NCBI RefSeq assembly: GCF_014636295.1
Contig: NZ_BMEC01000002.1
Location: 372,001 to 436,000, forward strand
Reading direction: 5' to 3'
DNA length: 64,000 nucleotides
DNA from: Marivirga lumbricoides
GTDB lineage: Bacteria > Bacteroidota > Bacteroidia > Cytophagales > Cyclobacteriaceae
Shown here in pieces: positions 53,878-63,268 of the stretch (positions are counted from its first letter, which is position 1; every line of letters begins with the position of its first letter). Under the pieces are notes generated by a model, which ran no database searches, was not told the origin of the DNA, and saw nothing but the letters and a program-made list of their open reading frames with translations. A program made the translations under genes and the position numbers.

Positions 53878-54516
53878 TTACAAAAGCACGTTAGTATTAC
53901 CGGGAAACCACCTATCAGTCAAATTTTTTATTTCCAATTTTGCATTCTCAAGAATAGAGTTTAACTGATCTCTATTTTGGTCAACCCCAAAAGCTGAAAT
54001 CTGTTCCGAAGAAATACCCATAAAATCATAATTCTGTTTGAGGGTTGAGGAAGCATACTCTTTAATATTATCAGAAAGGCTATAATCAAACCCACTTACC
54101 ATAATAGACAAAGCTTTTTTGTTATTGCAAAGACCTTTAAAACCTGTTTCAGGGCTAAAAGAAAATGTTTTATCTTTTACAACAATTGCGTCTATCCAAG
54201 CCTTCACTGTGGCAGGCATGGTAAAATTGTAAATAGGAAATGCTAATACAATGTTGTCCGCCTCAAGCACATCTTCAATCAGTTTGTGATGATTAGATAA
54301 AATTGAGAGCTCAGTTTCAGAAAAATCTCTTTTGCCCATATTCCATTCCATAATCAAATTCAGGTTTTTGGTCAGTAATAAATCTGGTGGAGTCTCTACT
54401 AAATTCAGGTATTTAATGGTCGTCTTATTTTTAGCTAGTTTAACAAATTCGTCAAATAAAACTTTGGTGTAAGAACCGTTACGAGGAGTGTAATTAATTA
54501 CTAGTGTTTGTGTCAT
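53878..54516 (-). CDS. FMN-dependent NADH-azoreductase-like flavoprotein
   Basis: 212 aa. Flavodoxin-like fold of the AzoR/NQO type: VINYTPRNGSYTKVLFDEF (FMN phosphate loop), NIVLAFPIYNFTMPATVKAWIDAIV (about 88-112), GLCNNKKALSIMVSGF and FMGISSEQISAFGVDQ. It should reduce quinones or azo compounds with NAD(P)H. The divergent LysR gene 81 bases away is its likely regulator. Confidence 0.88.
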   Translation of the reverse strand: MTQTLVINYTPRNGSYTKVLFDEFVKLAKNKTTIKYLNLVETPPDLLLTKNLNLIMEWNMGKRDFSETELSILSNHHKLIEDVLEADNIVLAFPIYNFTMPATVKAWIDAIVVKDKTFSFSPETGFKGLCNNKKALSIMVSGFDYSLSDNIKEYASSTLKQNYDFMGISSEQISAFGVDQNRDQLNSILENAKLEIKNLTDRWFPGNTNVLL

Positions 54517-54551
54517 AATTGTATCATTTTCAACAAATATAAATCGAACCT

Positions 54552-54566
54552 ATTAATAATATTAAT
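54552..54566. promoter_or_regulatory. Palindrome, candidate LysR site
   Basis: ATTAATA-A-TATTAAT with perfect 7-base arms lies between the divergent azoreductase and LysR genes and contains the T-N11-A form of LysR boxes. AT-rich, so chance is possible. Confidence 0.4.
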
Positions 54567-54597
54567 TATTTTTGTTTGCTCATTAATAACATATATT

Positions 54598-55482
54598 ATG
54601 ATTAATTTGGAATGGATAAGAACTTTTAGCGCTATTTATGAATGCAATAACATTACAGAAGCGTCAAAAAAGTTAAACTTAACTCAGCCTGGTGTTAGCA
54701 AGCATTTATCTGCTTTGGAAAATCATATAGGTAAAAAATTATTTGAAAGAACTACTCGAAAGCTAATACCCACCGAATATGGAAAATTCTTATACCAGCA
54801 AATCAGCACGCCATTACATCAATTAGAAAAGGTAGAGAATTATGCAAGTCAAAGAGCCAAAAAAGTAAGAGCTGCGATAACCATTGGTTGTACCAGAGAT
54901 TTTTTTAATCAAGAATTAAGGAATAAAATCTATTCTTTTGATATGTATATAGTGACTCATTTTGGCAGTGAAAAGGAGCTTATTGAGGCACTTGAGTCAG
55001 ATAAAATTCAATTATTGGTTGGAATAAAAAAGCATAATATTTACGACCATCAATTCACTTTTATTAAGAATGAAGTTTTAGAGTTAATAAGCTCAACTGC
55101 TATTGATATACCCATTGAAATTAAAAATAATGACAATCAACTGATAGCATGGTTGCAGAAACAAACCTGGTTTGTGTATGATAATGATCAGGCAGATCTT
55201 AAGAAATTTTGGAAAACTCATTTTAATACCAAGCCTAAAGTAATACCAAGATATATATTACCCTCTTATATAGATATAATAGAAGTTTTAAAAAACAATG
55301 CAGGATTAGGTGTTGTACCGAGCCAATTATGTGAAGAAGAATTAAAAAACAACCTGATTAAGAGAGTTATTAAATCTGCTAAAATCACTGAGCAAAATTT
55401 GTTTTATTCTTACAAACTTAAAAATAGTAATTTACGTGAAATCAATCAATTTATGGAAGGACTTAATAAAACTAATAAATAA
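54598..55482 (+). CDS. LysR-family transcriptional regulator
   Basis: 294 aa from ATG 54598, which begins INLEWIRTFSAIYECNNITE as expected for LysR proteins; upstream codons are a chance extension. Helix-turn-helix at about 17-45 (NITEASKKLNLTQPGVSKHLSALENHIGKKLFER). The co-inducer domain is visible from about 95 (ITIGCTRDFFNQELRN ... NAGLGVVPSQLCEEEL). Divergent from the azoreductase gene, which it most likely controls. Confidence 0.9.
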   Translation: MINLEWIRTFSAIYECNNITEASKKLNLTQPGVSKHLSALENHIGKKLFERTTRKLIPTEYGKFLYQQISTPLHQLEKVENYASQRAKKVRAAITIGCTRDFFNQELRNKIYSFDMYIVTHFGSEKELIEALESDKIQLLVGIKKHNIYDHQFTFIKNEVLELISSTAIDIPIEIKNNDNQLIAWLQKQTWFVYDNDQADLKKFWKTHFNTKPKVIPRYILPSYIDIIEVLKNNAGLGVVPSQLCEEELKNNLIKRVIKSAKITEQNLFYSYKLKNSNLREINQFMEGLNKTNK

Positions 55483-55535
55483 TAGAATTGTTCAAAAAAA
55501 ATCGTTTTAAATTTATTCTTTGAGGAATAAATACA

Positions 55536-56380
55536 ATGATAAAAAACAGATTTCATATTGACTTAAAGGGAAGAACAGTTATTGAGAAACTAAAAGTTAT
55601 TCCTCCTTTGCGTCAAAATCCGGTTTTTCAAAATGAAGCTTGTTTCCTGTATTTTAATGAAGGTGGTTCTCATGTCTCTGCCCCAACAGAAAAAATTACC
55701 CTTAAAGAGAAGGAAAGTGTTTTACTAAAATGTGGAACCTACTTCGCTGATCTTTTTCAAAATAGTGCTACGGGTATTTGTGAAGTATGCGTAATTCACT
55801 TTTTCCTTGACATCCTTGAAAGAATATTTAAAGAAGAAATTCCATTTTTTCTGAAACAACAAAAATCCAGTAAATATACGTACAGCCTTTCCCGGAAAAA
55901 TGTCATTGACCATTTTATAGAAAGTCTTGATTTTTATTTCGACAATCCTGAGATGGCAAAAGAAGAAATACTCTATCTCAAAATCAAGGAACTTGTTTTA
56001 CTGCTGCTACATACTGAAGCGGCAGATACCATTCTGGAGTTGTATAGTTATTTATTTACCCCCCAAAAAGCCAGCATTGCCGATGTAGTAGAGTCTCACC
56101 TTTATTCGAATCTAAGTTTGGAACAGATGGCGCTTCTGGCTGGCCAAAGCCTTTCTACTTTTAAAAGGGAATTTAAAAAGCATTTCGATGATACTCCGGC
56201 CAATTATATTCGCAATAAACGTCTAAAAAAAGCAGCAGACTTGTTGTCTCATTCTTCGCTCGCAATAAGTGAAATAAGCTTTCAAATTGGCTATGAAGAC
56301 AGAGCTCCTATTTCTCACGTCTTTTCTATCAGAAATTTGATATTCTGCCTTCTGATTTCAGGAAAGCTCATAAAAAATAA
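55536..56380 (+). pseudogene. AraC-family regulator with a late frameshift
   Basis: N-terminal AraC ligand-binding domain with SHVSAPTEKITLKEKES and CGTYFADLF, and HTH units SLEQMALLAGQSLSTFKREFK (about 185) and AISEISFQIGYEDRAPISHVF (about 238). After SHVF the open frame goes on as SIRNLIFCLLISGK to a stop at 56393, which is not family-like. One extra T in the four-T run at 56322-56325 would restore YQKFDILPSDFRKAHKK with a stop at 56380, the normal AraC end. Only the last 20 residues are affected, so partial function is possible. A sequencing error cannot be excluded. Confidence 0.8.
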
Positions 56381-56492
56381 GTCGCTCTCATGAATTGAAC
56401 CATAAGTCCTGTTATCTGGACTTTTCATCACAGCTGCAGGGAATACCTAGACTATATCTTTGTTAAAGTTATTAATCTTAAACAAAAATGAT

Positions 56493-56978
56493 ATGGATTA
56501 CTTAGTCGTATTAGGCATACAATGCACTTTCAGCATGTTATTATTTTTTCTGACTATCAAATGGTATGTGATTCCAAAAATCACGAAAGATACAAAGTTT
56601 GATATTCTAGCTCTGCTACTTTTAGTTAACGCATTTCGCTACCTGCCTCTTTCACTGTTCATGCCAGGTCAGGTCTCGGCTGACTTTCCTCTCTACTTAA
56701 AGGAAATTGTAGCTCATGGTGATTTTCTGTCAGGAATACTGGCATTAATTGCCCTGATTTTGCTCAAATCTCATAAGAAACCAGCTGTAGCTTTTACCTG
56801 GCTTTTTTCAGTGGTAAGTATCATTGACATATTAGTGGTTTTAACATTGGCAATGTCTGAAAAAGTGTATGAGTTGCCCCTTGGTGCCAACTACTTTACA
56901 GTCTCGGTTTATGTGCCACTACTAATGGTAATACAAGTGGTTATATTGAAAATTCTCTTATCAAAAGCTTACAGATGA
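56493..56978 (+). CDS. Integral membrane protein of unknown function
   Basis: 161 aa from ATG 56493, five hydrophobic segments (about 3-23, 37-55, 72-90, 100-120, 132-155). RYLPLSLFMPGQVS and HGDFLSGILALIAL are polar loops of note. No family recognised with confidence. Its stop overlaps the start of the peroxiredoxin-like gene (ATGA) and it lies behind the AraC gene, so the two probably respond to that regulator. Confidence 0.65.
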   Translation: MDYLVVLGIQCTFSMLLFFLTIKWYVIPKITKDTKFDILALLLLVNAFRYLPLSLFMPGQVSADFPLYLKEIVAHGDFLSGILALIALILLKSHKKPAVAFTWLFSVVSIIDILVVLTLAMSEKVYELPLGANYFTVSVYVPLLMVIQVVILKILLSKAYR

Positions 56979-57511
56979 AAAGAATGCTAAAACAAGGAGA
57001 TATTGCTCCGGCTATAAGCACCCTTGATTTATGGGATAAAAAGATCAATGTTCCGACACAAGAAAAATGGGTTTACTTAACATTTCATCGTTTTGCCGCC
57101 TGCCCATTTTGCAATTTGAGAACTAATGAATTGATCCGTCATTACGATAGCTTCGAGAAAAATAATCTGGAAATCATATCCATTTGGCCGTCTGATAAAG
57201 AAAATCTGTTACGCTATGTAGGAAGCAAAAAATCGCCTTTTCCATTGTTATCAGATAAGGATAAAACCATCTATAAATCTTACTGTGTTACGGAATCATC
57301 ATTTGTTGGGGCGATCAAGTTATTGCTTCATCCCAGGTTGATAATGAATGCTGTAAAGCAAAAGCCTAAAGACATAGAGATTGATGGTGATCTGAATCTA
57401 ATGCCAGCCAGCTTTCTGGTAGATGCATCCGGAATTATACAAATGGCCTATTATGGAAAACACTATGGAGACCATCCCAGCATTGAATATATCTTTAAAA
57501 ACATAAAATGA
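56975..57511 (+). CDS. AhpC/TSA-type peroxiredoxin-like protein
   Basis: 178 aa. Thioredoxin fold with RFAACPFCNLRTNEL at about 44-58: the peroxidatic Cys position is held by CPFC, a CxxC arrangement seen in the PRX-like2/DUF899-type group. LPSxPA-like MPASFLVDASGIIQMAYYGKHYGDHP near 145 is the cis-Pro region. It should reduce peroxides or act as a thiol oxidoreductase in the cytosol. Translationally coupled to the membrane protein upstream. Confidence 0.85.
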   Translation: MKRMLKQGDIAPAISTLDLWDKKINVPTQEKWVYLTFHRFAACPFCNLRTNELIRHYDSFEKNNLEIISIWPSDKENLLRYVGSKKSPFPLLSDKDKTIYKSYCVTESSFVGAIKLLLHPRLIMNAVKQKPKDIEIDGDLNLMPASFLVDASGIIQMAYYGKHYGDHPSIEYIFKNIK

Positions 57512-57705
57512 ATATTATGAAAACAATTTTGATAGACATTATACTGCTCTTTAGTCAGCCCATAACTCAAAATCACAGATTGACTATTCATACCGAGGCA
57601 TTTTCAAATTCAATTCCATAAATTTTGTTAATTCTTTTACCTCCTGACATAAGGCTGTCATTTGCTGCCTTTACGTTTGTGCAATTAAAATTTAACATAA
57701 AAAAA

Positions 57706-58713
57706 ATGACAAGCGTAACCAAAACAGAACTTAATTCAATTGATTTTCCTAAGGCTAAAATGATTTCAGTTAATGGAGTAGAACTGGAAGTTTTCGAAGG
57801 AGGAAAGCAAAACACTAAAAAGCCTATTGTATTGTGTCATGGTTTTCCGGAACATGCATTTTCATGGCGCTATCAAATTCCTGCACTTGTAACTGCAGGT
57901 TATCATGTTATTGTCCCTAACCAAAGAGGGTATGGAAACTCATCTCGTCCAGCCGAAGTAACAGCGTATGACATAGAGCATCTAACCGGAGATTTAGTGG
58001 CGTTACTCGATTATTACGGGTACCAGGATGCCACTTTTGTAGGCCATGATTGGGGCGCAAATGTAGTTTGGAATCTCGCTCTATTGTATCCAGAGCGGGT
58101 GAACAAGGTGATAAATTTGGCTTTACCTTATCAAGAGCGAGGAGAAAAACCCTGGATTGAATTGATGGAAGAAGTATTGGGCCAAGATTTCTATTTTGTT
58201 CACTTTAACAGACAACCAGGAGTGGCAGATGCTGTATTGGAAGAGCATACATCCCGGTTCTTTCGTAACCTGTTTCGCAAGAATGTACCTCCTGTTCCAC
58301 CAGAACCAGGAATGTTAATGATCAACCTGGCCAGAGCAGATGAACCCCTCGGTGAACCCTTAATGAATGAAAATGAACTTTCTATTTTCATTTCTGCCTT
58401 CCAATCATCAGGATTTACGGGGAGCATAAATTGGTACAGAAATCTGGATCGCAATTGGCATTTAATGGCAAATGTAAAGCCCAGAATTGAACAGCCAACA
58501 TTGATGATATATGGTGACCAAGATTCGATTCCGAAATCACACGCGTTAAAAGATTTTGCTCCGAATTTAGACATCATTAGCTTAGATTGTGGACATTGCA
58601 TTCAGCAAGAAAAGCCAAAAGAAACAAATAATGCTATTATAAAATGGTTAGAGCAAAAGGGCACTATTCAGAACAGAAAGTCATTAGATAAACATACAGA
58701 AACGAAAAGCTAA
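57706..58713 (+). CDS. Alpha/beta hydrolase, epoxide-hydrolase-like
   Basis: 335 aa from ATG 57706. HGFPEHAFSWRYQIPAL is the oxyanion-hole HGxP motif near 48; VGHDWGANVVW holds the nucleophile Asp near 120; YGDQDSIPKSHA the acid near 275 and DCGHCIQQEKPKETNNAIIKWL the base His near 300. Asp (not Ser) at the elbow points to an epoxide hydrolase or haloalkane-dehalogenase type enzyme. No signal peptide. Gene stands alone. Confidence 0.88.
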   Translation: MTSVTKTELNSIDFPKAKMISVNGVELEVFEGGKQNTKKPIVLCHGFPEHAFSWRYQIPALVTAGYHVIVPNQRGYGNSSRPAEVTAYDIEHLTGDLVALLDYYGYQDATFVGHDWGANVVWNLALLYPERVNKVINLALPYQERGEKPWIELMEEVLGQDFYFVHFNRQPGVADAVLEEHTSRFFRNLFRKNVPPVPPEPGMLMINLARADEPLGEPLMNENELSIFISAFQSSGFTGSINWYRNLDRNWHLMANVKPRIEQPTLMIYGDQDSIPKSHALKDFAPNLDIISLDCGHCIQQEKPKETNNAIIKWLEQKGTIQNRKSLDKHTETKS

Positions 58714-58829
58714 TTCATCGACACTATTTTATATTTAGTAGATTTGTAAAACTCACTTTTTATTATTTGGTAACTATAAGTAAGCTACTTCGTAATAGTA
58801 CTTTTCTATTTATTAAAATTTAATATAAA

Positions 58830-59459
58830 ATGAGTTTAGCAGAGGATTTACAGTGGCGTTATGCAACTAAAAAGATGAACGGAAAACCTGTTCCTCAGGA
58901 AAAAGTAGATTACATTTTAGAAGCAGCAAGGATGGCTCCTTCTTCATCAGGCGTTCAGCCTTATGAAATATTTGTGATCACCAGCCAGTCTTTAAAGGAA
59001 AAAATTAAGCCAATAGCCTGGGGGCAGGAGCAAATTACTGACACATCCCATTTATTAGTATTTGCCAGCTGGGATGGTTACTCTCTTGAACGTATTGAGA
59101 AAGTATTTCAGAAAACCCTGGAAGAAAGAAAGCTCCCACCCGATACGATGGATGCCTATAAAGAAAGACTATGGAGCAATTATGAGCCGCTTTCTCAGGA
59201 ATGGCATGCACATCATGCTGCCAAGCAGGCGTATATAGCTTTTGGCATGGCTATAGCAGCTGCTGCAGAACAAAGAGTAGATGCTACACCAATGGAAGGC
59301 TTTATTCCTGATGAGCTTGATAAAATTTTAGGATTAAAAGAAAAAGGATTGAAAAGTATTTTATTACTGCCTTTGGGTTATAGAGATGAAGAAAATGATT
59401 GGTTAGTAAAAATGAAAAAAGTAAGAACTCCTAAAAAGGATTTTATTACTGAACTTTAA
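58830..59459 (+). CDS. NAD(P)H-dependent nitroreductase family protein
   Basis: 209 aa. QWRYATKKMNGKPV (FMN phosphate site, about 8-21), ARMAPSSSGVQPYEIFVI, SHLLVFASW, AKQAYIAFGMAIAAAAEQRVDATPMEGF and LLPLGYRDEENDW are nitroreductase landmarks. A paralogue of 34290-34889 but in a different branch (longer insert EERKLPPDTMDAYKERLWSNYEPL). FMN enzyme of the cytosol. A clear intrinsic terminator follows. Confidence 0.92.
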   Translation: MSLAEDLQWRYATKKMNGKPVPQEKVDYILEAARMAPSSSGVQPYEIFVITSQSLKEKIKPIAWGQEQITDTSHLLVFASWDGYSLERIEKVFQKTLEERKLPPDTMDAYKERLWSNYEPLSQEWHAHHAAKQAYIAFGMAIAAAAEQRVDATPMEGFIPDELDKILGLKEKGLKSILLLPLGYRDEENDWLVKMKKVRTPKKDFITEL

Positions 59460-59479
59460 AAGTACATGTCTATTAAATT

Positions 59480-59510
59480 AAATGCTGGCTCTGTTGGGCC
59501 AGCATTTTTT
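59480..59510 (+). terminator. Intrinsic terminator
   Basis: AAATGCTGGC (59480-59489) pairs with GCCAGCATTT (59498-59507), loop of 8, then TTT. It lies 21 bases after the nitroreductase stop. Confidence 0.9.
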
Positions 59511-59540
59511 ATTTGAGCAAAAAAATATATTAAAAATTAA

Positions 59541-59581
59541 TTTATTGTTGTCGCATATACTATATTTACGGCAACAATAAA
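59541..59581. promoter_or_regulatory. Inverted repeat upstream of the VOC-EVE-MarR operon
   Basis: TTTATTGTTGTCG (59541-59553) and CGGCAACAATAAA (59569-59581) are 12-of-13 complementary across a 15-base spacer and contain a TATACTATATTTAC core. It ends 12 bases before the VOC start, so it is a natural operator for the MarR protein encoded in the same operon. Confidence 0.6.
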
Positions 59582-59593
59582 ATTTAGTGATAT

Positions 59594-59953
59594 ATGAGAC
59601 AATTAACTTTTGCTTCACTACAAGTGAAAAACCTGGAAAAATCTATAGCTTTTTATACACAAAATTTAGGTTTTGAAATAGAAAATAGTAATCCACAGGC
59701 ATGCGTGTTTAAATATGGTGAGGGAGAGGCAAGTTTTGCCATTCGCACACCGCTTGAACCCATTGAAGGTAAGGAATTAGGTGTGGGGGTAGCCATTTGG
59801 TTTGCGGTTAAGGAAGATGTAGATGCTTTAAAAGAAAAATTTATAGCAAATGGAATAACAACTACCACGCCTGTAATGGATACTCCATTTGGCAAGGCAT
59901 TTCACGTAAAAGACCCTGATGGTTATAAATTAACCTTTTTGGAAACAAATTAA
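59594..59953 (+). CDS. VOC-family (glyoxalase-like) protein
   Basis: 119 aa, one VOC unit: two beta-alpha-beta-beta-beta modules with SLQVKNLEKSIAFYTQNLGF at the start and PFGKAFHVKDPDGYKLTFLE at the end. One metal ligand Glu (LTFLE) is visible; the typical first His is replaced (ASLQVKN). Possible lyase, dioxygenase or antibiotic-binding protein. First gene of an operon with EVE and MarR genes, 2 bases before the EVE start. Confidence 0.88.
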   Translation: MRQLTFASLQVKNLEKSIAFYTQNLGFEIENSNPQACVFKYGEGEASFAIRTPLEPIEGKELGVGVAIWFAVKEDVDALKEKFIANGITTTTPVMDTPFGKAFHVKDPDGYKLTFLETN

Positions 59954-59955
59954 GC

Positions 59956-60402
59956 ATGGAGAAAGACAGGAGATATTGGATTATTGTTGCTTCAAAAGAC
60001 CATGTGAAGTCTGCTATTCAACAAGGAATTGCACAAACGTGTCATGGAAAAACTGCTCCGCTAAAACGGATGAAAAAAGGAGACTTAGTACTATTTTACT
60101 CTGGTAAGGAAACAATGGGAAATCCTGCAAAATGCCAGGAATTTACAGCTATCGGAAAAGTAGAAGATGAACAAGTGTACTCAGTACAAATTACAGAAAA
60201 TTTTTGTCCTGCCAGGCGAAAAGTATACTTCTACAATAGTGAAGATATCTCCATACTTCCTCTGATTGATGATTTAAACTTTATACAAAATAAAAAAAAA
60301 TGGGGTTTCCCATTTCGATTTGGTTTCTTTGAAATAAATAAGCACGACTATAGTATTATTGCTTCTAAAATGCTCAATGAAAAAACATGTCAGATAAAGT
60401 AA
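59956..60402 (+). CDS. EVE-domain protein
   Basis: 148 aa. The EVE (PUA-like) fold is recognisable from RYWIIVASKDHVKSAIQQGIAQTCHGKTAPLKRMKKGDLVLFYSGKE and KWGFPFRFGFFEI. EVE domains bind modified nucleobases in RNA or DNA, often in defence or stress contexts. This one stands alone as a single domain between a VOC and a MarR gene and overlaps the MarR gene by 16 bases. Confidence 0.85.
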   Translation: MEKDRRYWIIVASKDHVKSAIQQGIAQTCHGKTAPLKRMKKGDLVLFYSGKETMGNPAKCQEFTAIGKVEDEQVYSVQITENFCPARRKVYFYNSEDISILPLIDDLNFIQNKKKWGFPFRFGFFEINKHDYSIIASKMLNEKTCQIK

Positions 60403-60869
60403 AATTTCATTTTTCCGGTCCTGAAGAAAGCCCAGGATATCTTTTAGCGCAATTAACAATTCTGTGGCAACGCAATCAGAAAAAAGTGCTGGACCCTCTG
60501 GAATTAACCCATACCCAGTTTGTAATACTTTCTTCTATTGCCTGGCTAAGCAGCATACACACTACAATTACACAGGTAGAAATTGCCAGGTTTAATAATT
60601 ATGACAGAATGATGGTTTCTAAAGTGCTGAGAACCTTACAGACTAAAAAGTTGATAGAAAGGAAAGAGCACGCCACAGATACCAGGGCCAAGATTGTAAA
60701 TCTTACTTCCAAAGGCAGTCAAATACTTCAAAAAGCTATTGTACAGGTTGAAAATGCTGATATTGACTTTTTTTCAAGTTTAGGAAGTAATCTGCCCAAC
60801 CTGAATAAAAGTATGAAAAAACTGATTGAAGCACATAGATCTGACAATTCAGAATTAGAAAACGAATAG
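60387..60869 (+). CDS. MarR-family transcriptional regulator
   Basis: 160 aa. Winged helix at about 55-105: LTHTQFVILSSIAWLSS, TQVEIARFNNYDRMMVSKVLRTLQTKKLIERKEHATDTRAKIVNLTSKG. The start overlaps the EVE gene by 16 bases; the operon probably autoregulates through the inverted repeat at 59541-59581. Confidence 0.9.
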   Translation: MSDKVKFHFSGPEESPGYLLAQLTILWQRNQKKVLDPLELTHTQFVILSSIAWLSSIHTTITQVEIARFNNYDRMMVSKVLRTLQTKKLIERKEHATDTRAKIVNLTSKGSQILQKAIVQVENADIDFFSSLGSNLPNLNKSMKKLIEAHRSDNSELENE

Positions 60870-61049
60870 TCATGCTTTCTTATAGAATGAGCATATTCTA
60901 ATCTTTAAACTATTGAATTAATTAATCAATAATATTTTCTCTAAAATGATGATTCAATTTGTTAAATTTATCATATAGTCAATGTATCTTCAAGTTTTTA
61001 AAAGCACCATTTTTTATATTGCACTTTTTAATTAGGTATTAAATCAACC

Positions 61050-61652
61050 ATGAATTCTGCAGATCATCAGATGGTATTTGAGTTTTTCAATAAGATAAGT
61101 CCAGTTAGCACTTATCTTCAAACCGAAATAAGTCACTTACTTAAAACAAAATCTTTTACAAAAGGACAGTCAATTTTAAAAATGGGAGAAGTAGAAACAC
61201 ACTCCAATTTTGTTTTAAAGGGTGTTGTTCATCAGTTTGTGTATGATGAAGATACAGTTATTACAACTAACCTAACCCCTGGTGGTTTGCCTTTTAACAG
61301 TCTCAAAAGTTATATTGAAGGTTGCCCCTCTCTTGAGGTGCAGGAAGCCATTACAGATGTGGATTTACTTTATCTGGAAAAGAATGATTTAGATGCTTTA
61401 ATGGCAAAGAGTCATGAATTCAGTTACCTCATGTACAAAATACACGAGAACATTCTGCTGGACAGGGAAAACAGAATGTTTTTACTGCAATACCGGAATC
61501 CTTCAAAACGGTTCAGACTATTTTATGAAAATGTAGAGCGATCTAAAGGATTAATGGGTTGTACTCCGGAAAAATTTCTGGCAAGCTATCTTAATATGAC
61601 CCCGCAGCAGTACAGCAGGGAAAAACGAACATTAAAAGATTTCACTTTTTAA
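61050..61652 (+). CDS. Crp/Fnr-family regulator
   Basis: 200 aa. N-terminal cyclic-nucleotide-binding-like domain (KSFTKGQSILKMGEVETHSNFVLKGVVHQFVY, about 32-64) and a degenerate C-terminal helix-turn-helix (PEKFLASYLNMTPQQYSREK, about 172-192) similar to the other two short Crp proteins in the window. It is followed by a decayed amidohydrolase gene that may once have been its target. Confidence 0.85.
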   Translation: MNSADHQMVFEFFNKISPVSTYLQTEISHLLKTKSFTKGQSILKMGEVETHSNFVLKGVVHQFVYDEDTVITTNLTPGGLPFNSLKSYIEGCPSLEVQEAITDVDLLYLEKNDLDALMAKSHEFSYLMYKIHENILLDRENRMFLLQYRNPSKRFRLFYENVERSKGLMGCTPEKFLASYLNMTPQQYSREKRTLKDFTF

Positions 61653-61709
61653 ATTAAAAAAAAGTAACTTAACCTGAGGCAATTCTTAATTGACAAATAT
61701 ACCTCTCAT

Positions 61710-62427
61710 TTGGATTCATTAAATATCTCTGTGCAATATTACGGAGGTATAATTATAGCTGACAGAGGAAACACTCAAAGACAGGCGAGCCGGAATGATA
61801 GAATAATTAAACTTTCACATGTTAACCCAAAGCTTATTCCTATCTGCTCTGTTCACCCTTATGACTCATTATTTGCATTAAAAGAGATAGAAAGGCTCAA
61901 GGGAAAAGGAGTGGCTATAATTAAGTTACATCCTTTTTCTCAAGAAATTGAAGGTAGATGACGAAAGGGTTTTAAAATTACGCAAAAAAGCAGGAGAAAT
62001 TGGAATCACAGTTCTAATTGATAATGCTAATATTACCTCTCCTGGAGATGTAGAGCATCTTTGAAATTTGGCTCTGGAGTGTAAAGAAACAACTTTTATT
62101 TACGCGCACATGGGAGGAATGTCTTTCCGTTCCTGTGGAATATTCTCAAACTTATAAAAACGAACGAAGACTTTTGTAATAACTATATACATTGACATTT
62201 CTGGCATTATATCCCTATTAGCAGATTCGCCAATTGAAGATGAATTTGTTTGGATACTAAGAAACATTGGAATAGATAAAATACTGACGGGATCAGATTT
62301 TCCTCAACGGACGCTTGAAGAAACTGTTAATGCCGTAATGAAACTCGACTTAACACCTACTGAACAAAGTAAAATACTTTATGGCAATGCGGCATCATTA
62401 ATAAATATTAAAGAACAATATTCCTAA
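61710..62427 (+). pseudogene. Decayed amidohydrolase (PF04909-like)
   Basis: About 239 codons in broken frames. The first part reads VNPKLIPICSVHPYDSLFALKEIERLKGKGV and HPFSQEIE, the middle RKKAGEIGITVLIDNAN and FIYAHMGGMSF, the last GIDKILTGSDFPQRTLEETVNAV with the metal-ligand Asp, ending in GNAASLINIKEQYS. These are the HP, H, and GSDFP landmarks of amidohydrolase 2 enzymes. The first HxH strand is missing, there are at least two frame changes and stops (for example after VEHL), so it is inactive. Confidence 0.8.
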
Positions 62428-62509
62428 GTCTATCTGGCTTCTTGCTAAATAAAGTGATTGCAGATGCCACTTATCTTCACTATTTTAGTTTAACATTCAT
62501 TCATAAACG

Positions 62510-63268
62510 ATGTGCGTAAGATGTATTAGTTCAATTTTAAACTCCATTCACATAGAAGCTGCAAAGTTGGTCTGGATTAAGTTAAGCTTTGTAATTTATA
62601 TATTATTACTAAGTAGTTGCTCAAAAGAAATTTCCATTATCAATGAGTCGGATGCTTTTGCGATATGCAACGCCAACTTGTCATCATGCGCCCAAAGTCC
62701 TCAGGCGGCTTATTGTCTTTTCGGATACAAATGGGGAGCAGATCAGAATTTTGATCAAAGTGGAATTAATGCAGTTGGCCCTCAAACATCCGGAGGTACA
62801 ATTACATTTTCCTTTCAAGAAAAAAATGGGACTATAAATACACACAGGCAAATTAATGTACCTTCTGAATCGTGGAAAGAGATATTATCTTGTGCTCAAA
62901 AAGAAATTAGAAAAGCTATACTTGAATGGCAAGAGGTAGCCGATATCACTTTTCAAGAATTACCACAAAACAGTAATAGTGACATCCAATTTTATACTGC
63001 AGCCATCTTTCAGTCTGCAGTGGCCTTTCCTAATTTTACCGATACAAGCTGTAAAACATTGAGTGGAGATGTGATCTTCAATGCTAATTCGAAAGAAAAA
63101 TCCTGTAACGCATTTTATATTAATGCACTACATGAAATAGGCCATGTTTTAGGACTTGGGCATGTGAACTCCTCAAATATTATGGCACCTGATGAATCAA
63201 AGTTTGATTTACCTGGATTGCAAAAGGGAGATATTTCAGGAATTCAACAGATTTATGGAAAAAATTGA
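62510..63268 (+). CDS. Matrixin-type zinc metalloprotease lipoprotein
   Basis: 252 aa. An unusual N-terminus (MCVRCISSILNSIHIEAAKL) precedes a hydrophobic segment (about 22-36) ending in LLSSC (Cys37), so it may be a lipoprotein; the internal start is unclear. The catalytic HEIGHVLGLGH near 210 with HVNSSNIMAP (Met-turn) is the metzincin motif of peptidase M10A (matrixin-like). EWQEVADITFQELP and DIQFYTA precede it as in the family. It probably degrades extracellular protein. Confidence 0.87.
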   Translation: MCVRCISSILNSIHIEAAKLVWIKLSFVIYILLLSSCSKEISIINESDAFAICNANLSSCAQSPQAAYCLFGYKWGADQNFDQSGINAVGPQTSGGTITFSFQEKNGTINTHRQINVPSESWKEILSCAQKEIRKAILEWQEVADITFQELPQNSNSDIQFYTAAIFQSAVAFPNFTDTSCKTLSGDVIFNANSKEKSCNAFYINALHEIGHVLGLGHVNSSNIMAPDESKFDLPGLQKGDISGIQQIYGKN

